From contig CM075104.1 of the NCBI GenBank assembly GCA_037576195.1, forward strand, positions 812,775 through 876,774: a stretch of DNA of 64,000 bases. The letters run 5' to 3'. Position 1 is the stretch's first letter. Every line of letters begins with the position of its first letter. The position numbers were made by a program, and so were the translations under genes. The stretch comes from Phytoseiulus persimilis. Taxonomy: Eukaryota; Arthropoda; Arachnida; Mesostigmata; Phytoseiidae. The notes under the pieces were generated by a model, which searched no databases, was not told the DNA's origin, and worked only from the letters and a program-made list of their open reading frames with translations. Of the stretch, positions 31,068 to 43,889 are shown in pieces.

Positions 31068-32745
31068 ATGGACGTGACACGAATTATCCGAGTCCTCTTT
31101 TTGATTGGGTTGGCGGCAGTCCCCAGCTCCACACCGGACGGGGGCGACGGGTGAGTCTTGCGTATGTCTCTGAATCGAGACTGAAAGTTTAGAGTAATCT
31201 TCGAAAGTAGAGAATTTTCTTTCCCTTCGTTCGTTTGCTCTTAACCCGTTGAAAACTGTCGGTCCGATTCTGGAAAACTTTCTTGTGATCGATAGCTGAG
31301 AGGATGACGCACCCTTCCTCGTTTTATTCGCGTGAATCGGTCAAGCGTTGGTCCAGAGAGTCTCGAAAATCGCTTTTTTCCTTCGAACTTTTTCAAAAAA
31401 CTTCCCTCGAAAGGTCTTAACAACTTCACTGCCATCCATGCTTGAGAAAAATTGGCCGCCCAGTGCCACCCATAGTAATCGGACTGAGGGACGCCGTTGC
31501 CCCGCGTGGCAGTAAGGAAACTCAGATATACGGAGGGCCAGAAATTCAATGAGAAAACGAGGGAAAAAATATTAGAGAGAGCGGTTTCACTTTTCCTCAG
31601 ATGAGGCCCAGGCAGTGCTACGATTATCACAGGTTCTTATGAATTTTGGTGAAACATGATATACAAAGCCATAGAACGCATTTTTCGCACCTAGGGTTCA
31701 CTTCAATCGTCTTACTCATGGCCGCAGACCGCGGAACGACTCAAAGAAGCTTAAAGCCGTGCATAGCAACCTTGAAATTTGCCCCCAAATCTTCCTATAC
31801 CTGGTGACCGAGGGTCGCCCTCATGCTCATGCTCATAGTGAATGGCATCGATCCGCTTATACAGAACTATCCTCCACAGGCGGCCCCAACTTGTATGCCC
31901 GCCGGGGTTAACTCTGATTCAAAACCCACGATACGCGGTAGGTGTCAGAATTTACTACTAATCGGAGAAGCTTAACAACTAACTGAGCCTTCTTTCACAC
32001 TGAGCGCGCTCAAGTGTTTCGTCGAGGGACCTTGTTTAGAGATAGAGCTACAACGACGGCTTGAAGGTGATGGATCTCACCTGTCACGGTTGTTCATCTG
32101 TTGCACTCGAGCCACTTTTCAGGACCATCACGTCAGTGGTGTTTGCGCATACCTCAACGACACCTCGATACGCGGAAGCCGGGCGATTCACGGTACAACC
32201 TAGCGTTTAGTTTCCCCGAACTTCTAAAACCGACTTCCTTTTACCAGAATGTACCTAACGGGTGTGGATCTGGGGGGCTCCAGACCACCCTGGTCCCTGC
32301 CCTGGTCCCTCCAGAGACCGCCTGGACATACTAGCGTGCTGCGACTCGCACGACATTTGCTATGGTACATGTCATGGTACGAGGCTGCAGGATACATGCG
32401 ACAACGACTTCCAGTGAGTTCGTTGCTTAACAATCATCTCCCTACATGGGAAAACCCCCATTATCCGCCAGATCTTGATTTCGGCCTTCTTAGGCGATTA
32501 TAGAATCGAGGATCACAACCTTTGTGACTCGTTTACGATTCGTTGGCGGAATTCAAGCTTCGCCTTCTCTTTCATATTCCAGATCGTGTCTGCAGCCTCA
32601 TTTACGACGCTTGCCCGTAATTAGGAACTGGGATACCAGGTTCCGCCTGGGGAGGCACATCATGGCACCATTCTACGATAAAGCTCAGCGGGAGGCGTTG
32701 CCTCTGCGTCAGGCTCTACCCCCCTTCCAGGGGTGTGTACACATC
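31068..32745 (+). pseudogene. group XII-like secreted phospholipase A2, four exons, left-arm copy
   Basis: Four exons with GT-AG borders. Exon 1 (31068-31150) encodes a signal peptide (MDVTRIIRVLFLIGLAAV), donor GTGAGT. Exon 2 (31880-31937) encodes LVCPPGLTLIQNPRYA, donor GTAGGT. Exon 3 (32248-32413) holds NGCGSGG and the calcium/active-site motif CCDSHDICYGTC, donor GTGAGT. Exon 4 (32583 to about 32745) ends in PFYDKAQREA then CLC, matching the Cys-rich C-terminus of group XII PLA2. Phases agree between exons 1-2 and 2-3. Exon 3 is 166 bases with a frameshift between NGCGS and CCDSHD, and exon 4 has an extra T near 32698, so this copy is broken. Known role of the family: secreted, calcium-dependent phospholipid binding or hydrolysis. 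The 3' end abuts the Helitron-type terminus. Confidence 0.8.
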
Positions 32746-32769
32746 TTCTATATATATATTATATATATA

Positions 32770-35700
32770 CTAGCCGGCCTTCGGCCGACCACGCTGGCTG
32801 ACCCGTCCCTTGCTTCGGGAGTCTACTGCTGAAAGACACACATTGCCTTACATGTAGTGTCATCGGGACACTTTCGGGAGAGGCCACCGATCCTCGATAG
32901 GATTCTGACCCCTTTTCTTAGGCACTTTTCTCTCCTTACACTGGGCCAGCATCATGGTTTTTGAGAAGTATGGTCAGATTGGTCTCGGACCACCCCTCCA
33001 GAGTTGGAAAAAAAATAATGGCTAGATTGGTCTCAGAATCACCCCTCCAGAGTTGGAAAGTAATGGCCAGATTTCGTCTCGGAATCACCCCTCCAGAGTT
33101 GAAAAGTAATGGCCAGATTGGTCTCGGAATCACCCCTCCAGAGTTGGAAAGTAATGGCTAGATTGGTCTCGGAATCACCCCTCCAGAGTTGGAAAGTAAT
33201 GGCTAGATTGGTCTCGGAATCACCCCTCCAGAGTTGGAAGGAATGGCTAGATTGGTCTCGGAATCATTCCTCCAGAGTTGGAAAGTAATGGCTAGATTGG
33301 TCTCGGAATCACCCCTCCAGAGTTGGAAAGTAATGGCTAGATTGGTCTCAGAGTCACCTCTCCAGAGTTGGAAAGGAATGGCTAGATTGGTCTCGGAATC
33401 ACCCCTCCAGAGTTGGAAAGTAATGGCTAGATTGGTCTCGGAATCACCCCTCCAGAGTTGGGAAGGAATGGCCAGATTGGTCTCGGAATCACCCCTCCAG
33501 ATTTTCATGATTGATTTTTATGATAGACTAGGTCGGCCTTCGGCCGACTACGCTGGCCGACCCGTCCCTTGCTTCGGGAGTCTACCTACTGCTGTCAGAC
33601 ACACATTGCCTTTCAGTAGTGTCATGAGACCTCGGGAGTGGCCACCGATTCTCGACAGGATTCTGACCTGGAATCGAGGCACTTTCCTCCTTCTTCACTT
33701 AGTCAGCATCATGGTTTCGAGAAGTATGGTCAGATTGGTCCCGGAATCACCCCTCCAGGTTTTGAAAAGTGTGTTTAGATGGTCTCGAGATCACCCCTCC
33801 AGACTTGGAAAGTGAAGTGCAGATTGCTCTCGGAATCACCTCTCCAGACTTGGAAAAGTATGGTCAGATTGGTCCCGAGATCACCTCCCAAGTTGGAAAG
33901 TAATGGTCAGATTGGTCTCGGAATCACCCCTCCAGAGTTGGAGAGTAATGGCCAGATTGGTCTCGGAATCACCCCTCCAGAGTTGGAAAGTAATGGCTGA
34001 TTGGTCTCGGAATCACCCCTCCAGAGTTGGAAAGGAATGGCCAGATTGGTCTCGTAATCACCTCTCCAGAGTTGGGAAGGAATGGCTAGATTGGTCTCGG
34101 AATCACCCCCCAGAGTTGGAAAGTAATGGCTAGATTGGTCTCGGAATCACCCCTCAGAGTTGGAAAGTAATGGCTAGATTGGTCTCGGAATCACCCCTCC
34201 AGAGTTGGAAAGTAATGGCTAGATTGGTCTCCGGAATCACCCCTCCAGAGTTGGAAAGTAATGGCCAGATTGGTCTCGGAATCACCCCTCCAGAGTTGGA
34301 AAGTAATGGCTAGATTGGTCTCGGAATCACCCCTCCAGAGTTGGGAAAGTAATGGCTAGATTGGTCTCGGAATCACCCCTCCAGAGTTGGAAAGTAATGG
34401 CTAGATTGGTCTCGGAATCACCCCTCCAGAGTTGGAAGTAATGGCTAGATTGGTCTCAGGAATCACCCCTCCAGAGTTGGGAAGGAATGGCTAGATTGGT
34501 CTCGGAATCACCCCTCCAGAGTTGGAAAGTAATGGCTAGATTGGTCTCGGAATCACCCCTCCAGAGTTGGGAAGGAATGGCCAGATTGGTCTCGGAATCA
34601 CCCCTCCAGATATTTTCATGATTGATTGGATTGATCTCGAATAGCCCCTTCGGCCGATACGCTGGCCGACCCGTCCCTTGCTCGGGAGTCTACTGCTGTC
34701 AGACACATTGCCTTTCATGTAGTGTCATGAGACCTTCGGGAGTGGCCACCGATTCTCGATTGGTCAGGATTCTGACCTGGAATCGAGGCACTTTCCTCTT
34801 TCTTCACTTAGGAATCAGCATCATGGTTTTCGAGAAGTATGGTCAGATTGGTCCCGGAATCACCCCTCCAGAGTTTGAAAAGTGTGGCCAGAGATGTCTC
34901 GAGAATCACCCCTCCAGAGTTGGAAAGTGATGGTCAGATTGGTCTCGGAATCACCCCTCCAGAGTTGGAAAGTATGGTCAGATTGGTCCCGAGATCACCC
35001 CTCCAGAGTTGGAAAGTAATGGTCAGATTGGTCTCGGAATCACCCCTCCAGAGTTGGGAAAGTAATGGCCAGATTGGTCTCGGAATCACCCCTCCAGAGT
35101 TGGAAAGTAATGGCTGGATTGGTCTCGGAATCACCCCTCCAGAGTTGGAAAGTAATGGCCAGATTGGTCTCGTAATCACCCCTCCAGAGTTGGAAAGTAA
35201 TGGCTAGATTGGTCTCGGAATCACCCCCCAGAGTTGGAAAGTAATGGCTAGATTGGTCTCGGAATCACCCCTCCAGAGTTGGAAAGTAATGGCTAGATTG
35301 GTCTCGGAATCACCCCTCCAGAGTTGGAAAGTAATGGCTAGATTGGTCTCGGAATCATCCCTCCAGAGTTGGAAAGTAATGGCCAGATTGGTCTCGGAAT
35401 CACCCCTCCAGAGTTGGAAAGTAATGGCTAGATTGGTCTCGGAATCACCCTCCAGAGTTGGAAAGTAATGGCTAGATTGGTCTCGGAATCACCCCTCCAG
35501 AGTTGGAAAGTAATGGCCAGATTGGTCTCGGAATCACCCCTCCAGAGTTGGAAAGTAATGGCCAGATTGGTCTCGGAATCACCCCTCCAGAGTTGGAAAG
35601 TAATGGCCAGATTGGTCTCGTAATCACCCCTCCGAGTTGGGAAGTAATGGCTCAGATTGGTCTCGGAATCACCCCCCCAGAGTTGGAAAGTAATGGTCAG

Positions 35701-35985
35701 ATTGGTCTCGGAATCACCCCTCCAGAGTTGGAAAGTAATGGCTAGATTGGTCTCGGAATCACCCCTCCAGAGTTGGAAAGTAATGGCCTAGATTGGTCTC
35801 GGAATCACCCCTCCAGAGTTGGGAAGTAATGGCCAGATTGGTCCCGAAACACCCTCCAGAGTTGGAAAGTAATGGCCAGATTGGTCTCGGAATCACCCCT
35901 CCAGAGTTGGGAAGTAATGGCCAGATTGGTCTCGGAATCACCCCTCCAGAGTTGGGAAGTAATGGCCAGATGGCCTATCCCTGGT
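32770..35985 (-). mobile_element. Helitron-like element with 45-bp arrays, left-arm copy
   Basis: On the minus strand the element ends in a GC hairpin (GGCCGAAGGCC) then GGCTAG followed by TATATA, i.e. the hairpin plus CTRR end of a Helitron inserted before T (CTAG at 32770-32773). Behind it are arrays of the 45-bp monomer (about 32960-33510, 33730-34615, 34830-35975) separated by two more tail copies of about 190 bp (near 33528-33725 and 34641-34820), each with the CTAG or a degenerate ATAG end. It has no coding capacity. The 5' end at about 35985 abuts CCTATCCCTGGTGACC, and no TC start is evident. Confidence 0.65.
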
Positions 35986-36858
35986 GACCGTGTGTTCACC
36001 CCGATCAAATTCATGAGTTGGACCATGCTGGGGATTCCTGCGCGAGGGGCCGGCAAGTCCGGCAAGGTACTCGACAAGAGCTTCCCGGAAATGCTTGATT
36101 GAGAGTGTCTTTCCCGTCAGCTTGTTGAGCGATTCTTGCATTCACGACGGCTGTATTGAGCACAAGTCCGAGAACAACCTTGTGATACCTTCTTATGGTC
36201 TTCTTCAAGGGAGAGTGCTGTCTAACGATCTGGCCCGACATATCGACCCCTTGTTTGGAGTTGTTGTACAGACCAGTCGAGCGCCAGTTGTCAGTGATAT
36301 CTGGGTAGACTACGAGGCCCATGTACATAACGAGTCCGAAAAATCTTCCGATCTCATCCTGATCAGTGTCTTTCCAACTTCTTGCTCTACTTCTCGGACC
36401 GATGCTCCCTGAGCTGTCGTACCGGCTCGCTCCTCGATTGGTCTCACAAACAATGAGCTCAGCCACTTCTCGGTCGAAATAGATCAAATTTTTGAGCAGG
36501 CTAGAGGTCATCGAAGTTTCGAAGGAAACGACTCGTTTGGTCGGACCATCTCTCGGCCATACGGAAACACCACTGAGTCTCTCCATTGCTGTGCCATTCG
36601 AATACTGCTTCCACGGCTGGCGAAATTGTCCTTTCGAAGCCGATAGATTTCGATAGATTGACAGGACTCACTCCATCACGGTCTGCTCCAGTTTGGGGGG
36701 AACTCTGAAAATCTGAATAGCTGTACATACCGCCTTCACTCTCACTTGAGGAGCCTAAATACTCGTAATTATCTTGGTCTCGGCGCGCCTTCGCCCTCCA
36801 TTGTCTTGAGGAGCGACGCAAACGACTCGGAGGCTTGCTCGAAGTTGAGTCTATCCAT
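35986..36858 (-). pseudogene. piggyBac-type transposase fragment, left-arm copy
   Basis: Minus-strand pieces in several frames. N-terminal acidic Ser-rich region: RRDQDNYEYLGSSSESEGG. DDE_Tnp_1_7 start: DEIGRFFGLVMYMGLVVYPD. It then jumps to the C-terminal part (KKTIRRYHKVVLGLVLNTAV). The central catalytic Asp segment is deleted. The mirror copy at 37565-38412 and the direct repeat at 44278-45172 show the same deletion, so it happened before the duplications. Confidence 0.82.
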
Positions 36859-37165
36859 GGTAGGAGAGAGACTTCGGATATTCTCGAGAGCTTCCAGGTG
36901 CCGACGCTAGAGTATTCTTCTACTTAAACTCCGTTTCTATCGTTGTGGAACGGCGTTGTTAGCGCCACAAATCTTATGAGCCCCATCCGTGACGCAAGAC
37001 CACGCATAGATCGAAATTGACCCCCCGAAATTAACTAGCACCGCGAATCACGCCTAATTCTACTCGCTTCTGAAGGTCCACCCGTGGGCCATCCACAGTG
37101 AAGCAAGCTCTAGTGAAGTCGAGGACTATTGGCCATATTCGAAAGCCGCGATGACAAAGAAGCCG

Positions 37166-37266
37166 GTCCAGTCTGGCTAACTTTCCAACGGAGGGTCCCT
37201 CATGTGTTTCTGAATTTGGGGGACGCCGGCGTCCCTCGGATGACCTCCCGTATGTTTAGCCCTGAG
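37166..37266. other. palindrome spacer (101 bp)
   Basis: Unpaired centre between the two arms, holding a small palindrome of its own (GGGACGCCGGCGTCCC). Most of it (from TCCCTCATGTGTTTCTGAAT) is repeated directly at about 43909-43965 beside the second piggyBac copy, so it belongs to the right-arm unit. Confidence 0.85.
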
Positions 37267-37564
37267 CGGCTTCTTTGTCATCGCGGCTTCGAATAGAATA
37301 GTTCCTCGACTTCACTAGAGCTTGCTTCACTGTGGATGGCCCACGGGTGGGACCTTCAGAAGCGAGTAGAATTGCGTGATTCCGCGGTGCTAGTTAATTT
37401 CGGGGGGTCAAGCTATCTATGCGTGGTCTTGCGTCACGGATGGGGCTCATAAGATTTGTGGCGCTAACAACGCCGTTCCACAACGATAGAAACGGAGTTT
37501 AAGTAGAAGAATACTCTAGCGTCGGCACCTGGAAGCTCTGAGAATATCCGAAGTCTCTCCTACC

Positions 37565-38412
37565 ATGCATAACTCAACTTCGAGCAAGCCTCCGAGTCGT
37601 TTGCGTCGCTCCTCAAGACAATGGAGGGCGAAGGCGCGCCGAGACCAAGATAATTACGAGTATTTAGGCTCCTCAAGTGAGAGTGAAGGCGGTATGTACA
37701 GCTATTCAGATTTTCAGAGTTCCCCCAAACTGGAGCAGACCGTGATGACAGTGAGTCCTGTCAATCTATCGAAATCTATCGGCTTCGAAAAGGACAATCT
37801 TTCGCCAGCAATGGAAGCAGTATTCGTATGGCACGATGTCCGCACGATGTCCGACCAAACGAGTCGTTTCCTTCGAACTTCGATGACCTCTAGCCTGCTC
37901 AAAAATTTGATCTATTCTTCGACCGAGAAGTGGCTGAGCTCATTGTTTGTGAGACCAATCGAGGAGCGAGCCGGTACGACAGCTCAGGGAGCATCGGTCC
38001 GAGAAGTAGAGCAAGAAGTTGGAAAGACACTGATCAGGATGAGATCGGAAGATTTTTCGGACTCGTTATGTACATGGGCCTCGTAGTCTACCCAGATATC
38101 ACTGACTACTGGCGCTCGACTGGTCTGTACAACAACTCCAAACAAGGGGTCGATATGTCGGGCCAGATCGTTAGACAGCACTCTCCCTTGAAGAAGACCA
38201 TAAGAAGGTATCACAAGGTTGTTCTCGGACTTGTGCTCAATACAGCCGTCGTGAATGCAAGAATCATGCTCAACAAGCTGACGGGAAAGACACTCTCAAT
38301 CAAGCATTTCCGGGAAGCTCTTGTCGAGTACCTTGCCGGACTTGCCGGCCCCTCGCGCAGGAATCCCCAGCATGGTCCAACTCATGAATTTGATCGGAGT
38401 GAACACACGGTC
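37565..38412 (+). pseudogene. piggyBac-type transposase fragment, right-arm copy 1
   Basis: ATG at 37565. Residues 1-60 are basic then acidic/Ser-rich; the frame shifts near 37860. The DDE_Tnp_1_7 start follows (DEIGRFFGLVMYMGLVVYPD), and after QGVDMSGQIVRQHSPL the C-terminal segment KKTIRRYHKVVLGLVLNTAV. At 38413 the sequence GGTCACCAGGGATAGG is cut by the 45-bp array; in the 44278 copy it continues uninterrupted, marking the array insertion point. Confidence 0.82.
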
Positions 38413-41400
38413 ACCAGGGATAGGCCATCTGGCCATTACTTCCCAACTCTGGAGGGGTGATTCCGAGACCAATCTGTCCATTACTTCCCAACTCTGGAGG
38501 GGTGATTCCGAGACCAATCTGGCCATTACTTTCCAACTCTGGAAGGGTGTTTTCTGGGACCAATCTGGCCATTACTTCCCAACTCTGGAGGGGTGATTCC
38601 GAGACCAATCTAGCCATTACTTTCCAGCTCTGGAGGGGTGATTCCGAGACCAATCTAGCCATTACTTTCCAACTCTGTAGGGGGGTGATTCCGAGACCAT
38701 CTAGCCATTACTTTCCAACTCTGGGGGGGTGATTCCGAGACCAATCTAGCCATTCCTTCCCAACTCTGGAGAGGTGATTACGAGACCAATCTGGCCATTC
38801 CTTTCCAACTCTGGAGGGGTGATTCCGAGACCAATCCAGCCATTACTTTCCAACTCTGGAGGGGTGATTCCGAGACCAATCTGGCCATTACTTTCCAACT
38901 CTGGAGGGGTGATTCCGAGACCAATCTAGCCATTACTTTCCAACTCTGAAGGGGTGATTTCCGAGACCAATCTAGCCATTACTTTCCAACTCTGGAGGGG
39001 TGATTCCGAGACCAATCTGGCCATTACTTTCCAACTCTGGAGGGATGATTCCGGTACCAATCTAGCCATTACTTTCCAACTCTGGAGGGGTGATTCCGAG
39101 ACCAATCTAGCCATTACTTTCCAACTCTGGAGGGGATTCCGGATTCCGGTACCAATCTAGGCCATTACTTCCTAACTCTGGGGGGGTGATTCCGAGACCA
39201 ATCTAGCCATTCCTTCCCAACTCTGGAGAGGTGATTACGAGACCAATCTGGCCATTCCTTTCCAACTCTGGAGGGGTGATTCCGAGACCAATCCAGCCAT
39301 TACTTTCCAACTCTGGAGGGGTGATTCCGAGACCAATCTGGCCATTACTTCCTACTCTGGAGGGGTGATTCCGAGACCAATCTGACCATTACTTTCCAAG
39401 TTTGGAGGGTGATCTCGGGACCAATCTGACCATACTTTTCCAAGTCTGGAGAGGTGATCCCGAGAGCAATCTGACTATCACTTTCCAAGTCTGGAGGGGT
39501 GATCTCGAGACATCTCTAAACACACTTTTCAAAACCTGGAGGGGTGATTCCGGGACCAATCTGACCATACTTCTCGAAACCATGATGCTGACTAAGTGAA
39601 GAAAGAGGAAAGTGCCTCGATTCCAGGTCAGAATCCTGTCGAGAATCGGTGGCCACTCCCGAAGGTCTCATGACACTACATGAAAGGCAATGTGTGTCTG
39701 ACAGCAGTAGACTCCCGAAGCAAGGGACGGGTCGGCCAGCGTAGTCGGCCGAAGGGGGCTAGTCTATCATAAAAATCAATCATGAAAATATCTGGAGGGG
39801 TGATTCCGAGACCAATCTGGCCATTCCTTCCAACTCTGGAGGGGTGATTCCGAGACCAATCTAGCCATTACTTTCCAACTCTGGAGGGGTGATTCCGAGA
39901 CCAATCTAGCCATTCCTTCCCAACTCTGGAGAGGTGACTCTGAGACCAATCTAGCCATTACTTTCCAACTCTGGAGGGGTGATTCCGAGACCAATCTAGC
40001 CATTACTTTCCAACTCTGGAGGAATGATTCCGAGACCAATCTAGCCATTCCTTCCAAACTCTGGAGGGGTGATTCCGAGACCAATCTAGCCATTACTTTC
40101 CAACTCTGGAGGGGTGATTCCGAGACCAATCTGGCCATTACTTTCCAACTCTGGAGGGGTGATTCCGAGACCAATCTAGCCATCACTTTCCAACTCTGGA
40201 GGGGTGATCCGAGACCAATCTAGCCATTACTTTCCAACTCTGTAGGGGTGATTCCGAGACCAATCTAGCCATTACTTTCCAACTCTGGGGGGGTGATTCC
40301 GAGACCAATCTAGCCATTCCTTCCCAACTCTGGAGGTGATTACGAGACCAATCTGGCCATTCCTTTCCAACTCTGGAGGGGTGATTCCGAGACCAATCCA
40401 GCCATTACTTTCCAACTCTGGAGGGGTGATTCCGAGACCAATCTGGCCATTACTCTCCTACTCTGGAGGGGTGATTCCGAGACCAATCTGACCATTACTT
40501 TCCAAGTTGGAGAAGTGATCTCGGGACCAATCTGACCATACTTTTCCAAGTCTGGAGAGGTGATCCCGAGAGCAATCTGACTATCACTTTCAAAGTCTGG
40601 AGGGGTGATCTCGAGACATCTCTAAACACACTTTTCAAAACCTGGAGGGGTGATTCCGGGACCAATCTGACCATACTTCTCGAAACCATGATGCTGACTA
40701 AGTGAAGAAAGAGGAAAGTGCCTCGATTCCAGGTCAGAATCCTGTCGAGAATCGGTGGCCACTCTGGACTCCCGAAGGTCTCATGACACTACATGAAAGG
40801 CAATGTGTGTCTGACAGCAGTAGACTCCCGAAGCAAGGGACGGGTCGGCCAGCGTAGTCGGCCGAAGGCCGGCTAGTCTATCATAAAAATCAATCATGAA
40901 AATATCTGGAGGGGTGATTCCGAGACCAATCTGGCCATTCCTTCCCAACTCTGGAGGGGTGATTCCGAGACCAATCTAGCCATTACTTTCCAACTCTGGA
41001 GGGGTGATTCCGAGACCAATCTAGCCATTCCTTCCCAACTCTGGAGAGGTGACTCTGAGACCAATCTAGCCATTACTTTCCAACTCTGGAGGGGTGATTC
41101 CGAGACCATCTAGCCATTACTTTCCAACTCTGGAGGAATGATTCCGAGACCAATCTAGCCATTCCTTCCAAACTCTGGAGGGGTGATTCCGAGACCAATC
41201 TAGCCATTACTTTCCAACTCTGGAGGGGTGATTCCGAGACCAATCTAGCCATTACTTTCCAACTCTGGAGGGGTGATTCCGAGACCAATCTGGCCATTAC
41301 TTTACTTTTCAACTCTGGAGGGGTGATTCCGAGACGAATCTGGCCATTACTTTCCAACTCTGGAGGGGTGATTCTGAGACCAATCTAGCCATTATTTTCC

Positions 41401-41637
41401 AACTCTGGAGGGGTGGTCACGAGACCAATCTGACCATACTTCTCAAAACCATGATGCTGGCCCAGTGTAAGGAGAGAAAAGTGCCTAAGAAAAGGGGTCA
41501 GAATCCTATCGAGGATCGGTGGCCTCTCCCGAAAGTGTCCCGATGACACTACATGTAAGGCAATGTGTGTCTTTCAGCAGTAGACTCCCGAAGCAAGGGA
41601 CGGGTCAGCCAGCGTGGTCGGGCCGAAGGCCGGCTAG
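38413..41637 (+). mobile_element. Helitron-like element with 45-bp arrays, right-arm copy
   Basis: Mirror of 32770-35985. Three arrays of the 45-bp monomer (38430-39580, 39790-40685, 40905-41440), each followed by a tail of about 190 bp. The tail ends in a GGCCGAAGGCC-type hairpin plus CTAG at 39759-39762, 40873-40876 and 41634-41637. The first two CTAGs are followed by TCTATCATAAAAATCAATC and more monomers, and the last by TATATATATA. This is a tandem higher-order unit of about 1.1 kb with a Helitron terminus in every repeat. Confidence 0.65.
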
Positions 41638-41654
41638 TATATATATATATATAT

Positions 41655-43325
41655 ATAGAAGATGTGGACACACCCGGGTAGAGCCTGACGCAGAGGCACG
41701 CCTCCCGCTGAGCTTTATCGTAGAATGGTGCCATGATGTGCCTCCCCAGGCGGAACCTGGTATCCCAGTTCCTAATTACGGGCAAGCGTCGTAAATGAGG
41801 CTGCAGACACGATCTGGAATATGAAAGAGAAGGCGAAGCTTGAATTCCGCCCAACGAATCGTAAACGAGTCACAAAGGTTGTGATCCTCGATTCTATAAT
41901 CGCCTAAGAAGGCCGAAATCAAGATCTGGCGGATAATGGGGGTTTTCCCATGTAGGGAGATGATTGTTAAGCAACGAACTCACTGGAAGTCGTTGTCGCA
42001 TGTATCCTGCAGCCTCGTACCATGACATGTACCATAGCAAATGTCGTGCGAGTCGCAGCACGCTAGTATGTCCAGGGCGGTCTGGAGGGACCAGGGCAGG
42101 GACCAGGGTGGTCTGGAGCCCCCCAGATCCACACCCGTTAGGTACATTCTGGAAAAGGAAGTCGGTTTTAGAAGTTCGGGGAAACTAAACGCTAGGTTGT
42201 ACCGTGAATCGCCCGGCTTCCGCGTATCGAGGTGTCGTTGAGGTATGCGCAAACACCACTGACGTGATGGTCCTGAAAAGTGGCTCTCGAGTGCAACAGA
42301 TGAACAACCGTGACAGGTGAGATCCATCACCTTCAAGCCGTCGTTGTAGCTCTATCATCTAAACAAGGTCCCTCGACGAATCACTTGAGCGCGCTCAGTG
42401 TGAAAGAAGGCTCAGTTAGTTGTTAAGCTTCTCCGATTAGTAGTAAATTCTGACACCTACCGCGTATCGTGGGTTTTGAATCAGAGTTAACCCCGGCGGG
42501 CATACAAGTTGGGGCCGCCTGTGGAGGATAGTTCTGTATAAGCGGATCGATGCCATTCACTATGAGCATGAGGGCGACCCTCGGTCACCAGGGATAGGAA
42601 GATTTGGGGGCAAATTTCAAGGTTGCTATGCACGGCTTTAAGCTCTTTGAGTCGTTCAGCGGTCTGCGGCCATGAGTAAGACGATTGAAGTGAACCCTAG
42701 GTGCGAAAAATGCGTTCTATGGCTTTGTATATCATGTTTCACCAAAATTCAAAAAAGAACCTGTGATTATCGTAGCACTGCCTGGGCCTTATCTGAGGAA
42801 AAGTGAAACCGCTCTCTCTAATATTTTTTCCCTCGTTTTCTCATTAAATTCTGGCCCTCCTTATATCTGAGTTTCCTTACTGCCACGCGGGGCAACGGCG
42901 TCCCTCAGTCCGATTACTATGGGTGGCACTTGGCGGCCGATTTTTCTCAAGCATGGGTGGCAGTGAAGTTGTTAAGACCTTTCGAGGGAAGTTTTTTGAG
43001 AAAAGTTCGAAGGAAAAAAGCGATTTCCGAGACTCTCTGGACCAACGCTTGACCGATTCACGCGAATAAAACGAGGAAGGGTGCGTCATCCTCTCAGCTA
43101 TCGATCACAAAAACGATTTCCGGAATCGGACCGACAGTTCTCACCGGGTTAAGAGCAAACGAACGAAGGGAAAGAAAATTCTCTACTTTCGTTGATCACT
43201 CTGTACTTTCAGTCTCGATTCAGAGACATACGCAAGACTCACCTGACGCCCCCGTCCGGTGTGGAGCTGGGGACTGCCGCCAGCCCAATAAAAAATAAGA
43301 CACGGATAATTCGTGTCACGTCCAT
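41655..43325 (-). pseudogene. group XII-like phospholipase A2, four exons, right-arm copy A
   Basis: Same gene as in the left arm, minus strand: exon 1 43325-43243, exon 2 42518-42461, exon 3 42148-41984, exon 4 41813 to about 41660. All donors (GTGAGT, GTAGGT, GTGAGT) and AG acceptors are kept, as are CCDSHDICYGTC and PFYDKAQREA then CLC. Exon 3 is 165 bases, one fewer than in the left arm, and still out of frame before CCDSHD. Exon 4 lacks the extra T of the left arm and reads through CLC into the TATATA/Helitron end without a clear stop. No SINE is present upstream of exon 1 (empty site near 43358-43375). Confidence 0.8.
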
Positions 43326-43500
43326 TCTCTCAAAGGCACGAGCGCGAAGAAGGAGGGTGGACTCTACATATAAGCTAACAGCGCTGCTTGTTTATCGCAC
43401 GTCTCCGAAGCGGCCATCTCGCCGTCGCGAACAGAACTGAAAGAATTCTCGGGTTCCTTATTCCGATGATCTTCGGGGTCGAGTCCTGTGGCAGCGCAGT

Positions 43501-43889
43501 GGTATCGTCGGCGATCATGACTCGGGACCCAATTCTTCCATGGGAAATAGACACAGAAGAGATGAGAGATATACATACGGGCCGAATCTATGATCGGAAG
43601 ACGATACTGATCAAGAAGCCTGATTTTTCAGGCTCATCCGCATCAAATCACGCGGTTATTTTCCAGAGATTTTGTGTGGGAGGGTCTCTGAGTCCGAGTA
43701 TTGCATGTACAGGGGTTTCTTACCCATCCTTATTCTGCCCATAACTCGGTGAAAAATCCGATTCTGGAAATCATTCTTGTGATAGGGTTCTCTTCTATCA
43801 TTCTCGTGATTCTCGTGGATGAAGGACATCTTTTACCGTCTTTAAGAAAATCATGACGAACTGGATCGGTTCACTTAGCAGTATAACTA
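43501..43889. other. right-arm-only sequence
   Basis: Segment between PLA2 copy A and the second piggyBac block with no mirror in the left arm. A 118-codon open frame (43388-43744) spans into it but shows no recognisable domain. Nothing else is seen. Confidence 0.5.

Larger units (their letters stand above)
28730..37165 (+). repeat. left arm of giant palindrome (8.4 kb)
   Basis: Reverse-complementary to 37267-48248 piece by piece: gypsy C RT/RNase H, an unassigned block, SINE, PLA2-like gene, Helitron-type tail, 45-bp arrays and piggyBac fragment. The outer limit is set where ATCTCCACTGGCCCATACCC (28731) matches the reverse complement ending at 48248. The inner limit is GCCGCGATGACAAAGAAGCCG (37145-37165). 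Arms differ by substitutions and many 1-base indels, often in homopolymers. Confidence 0.93.
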
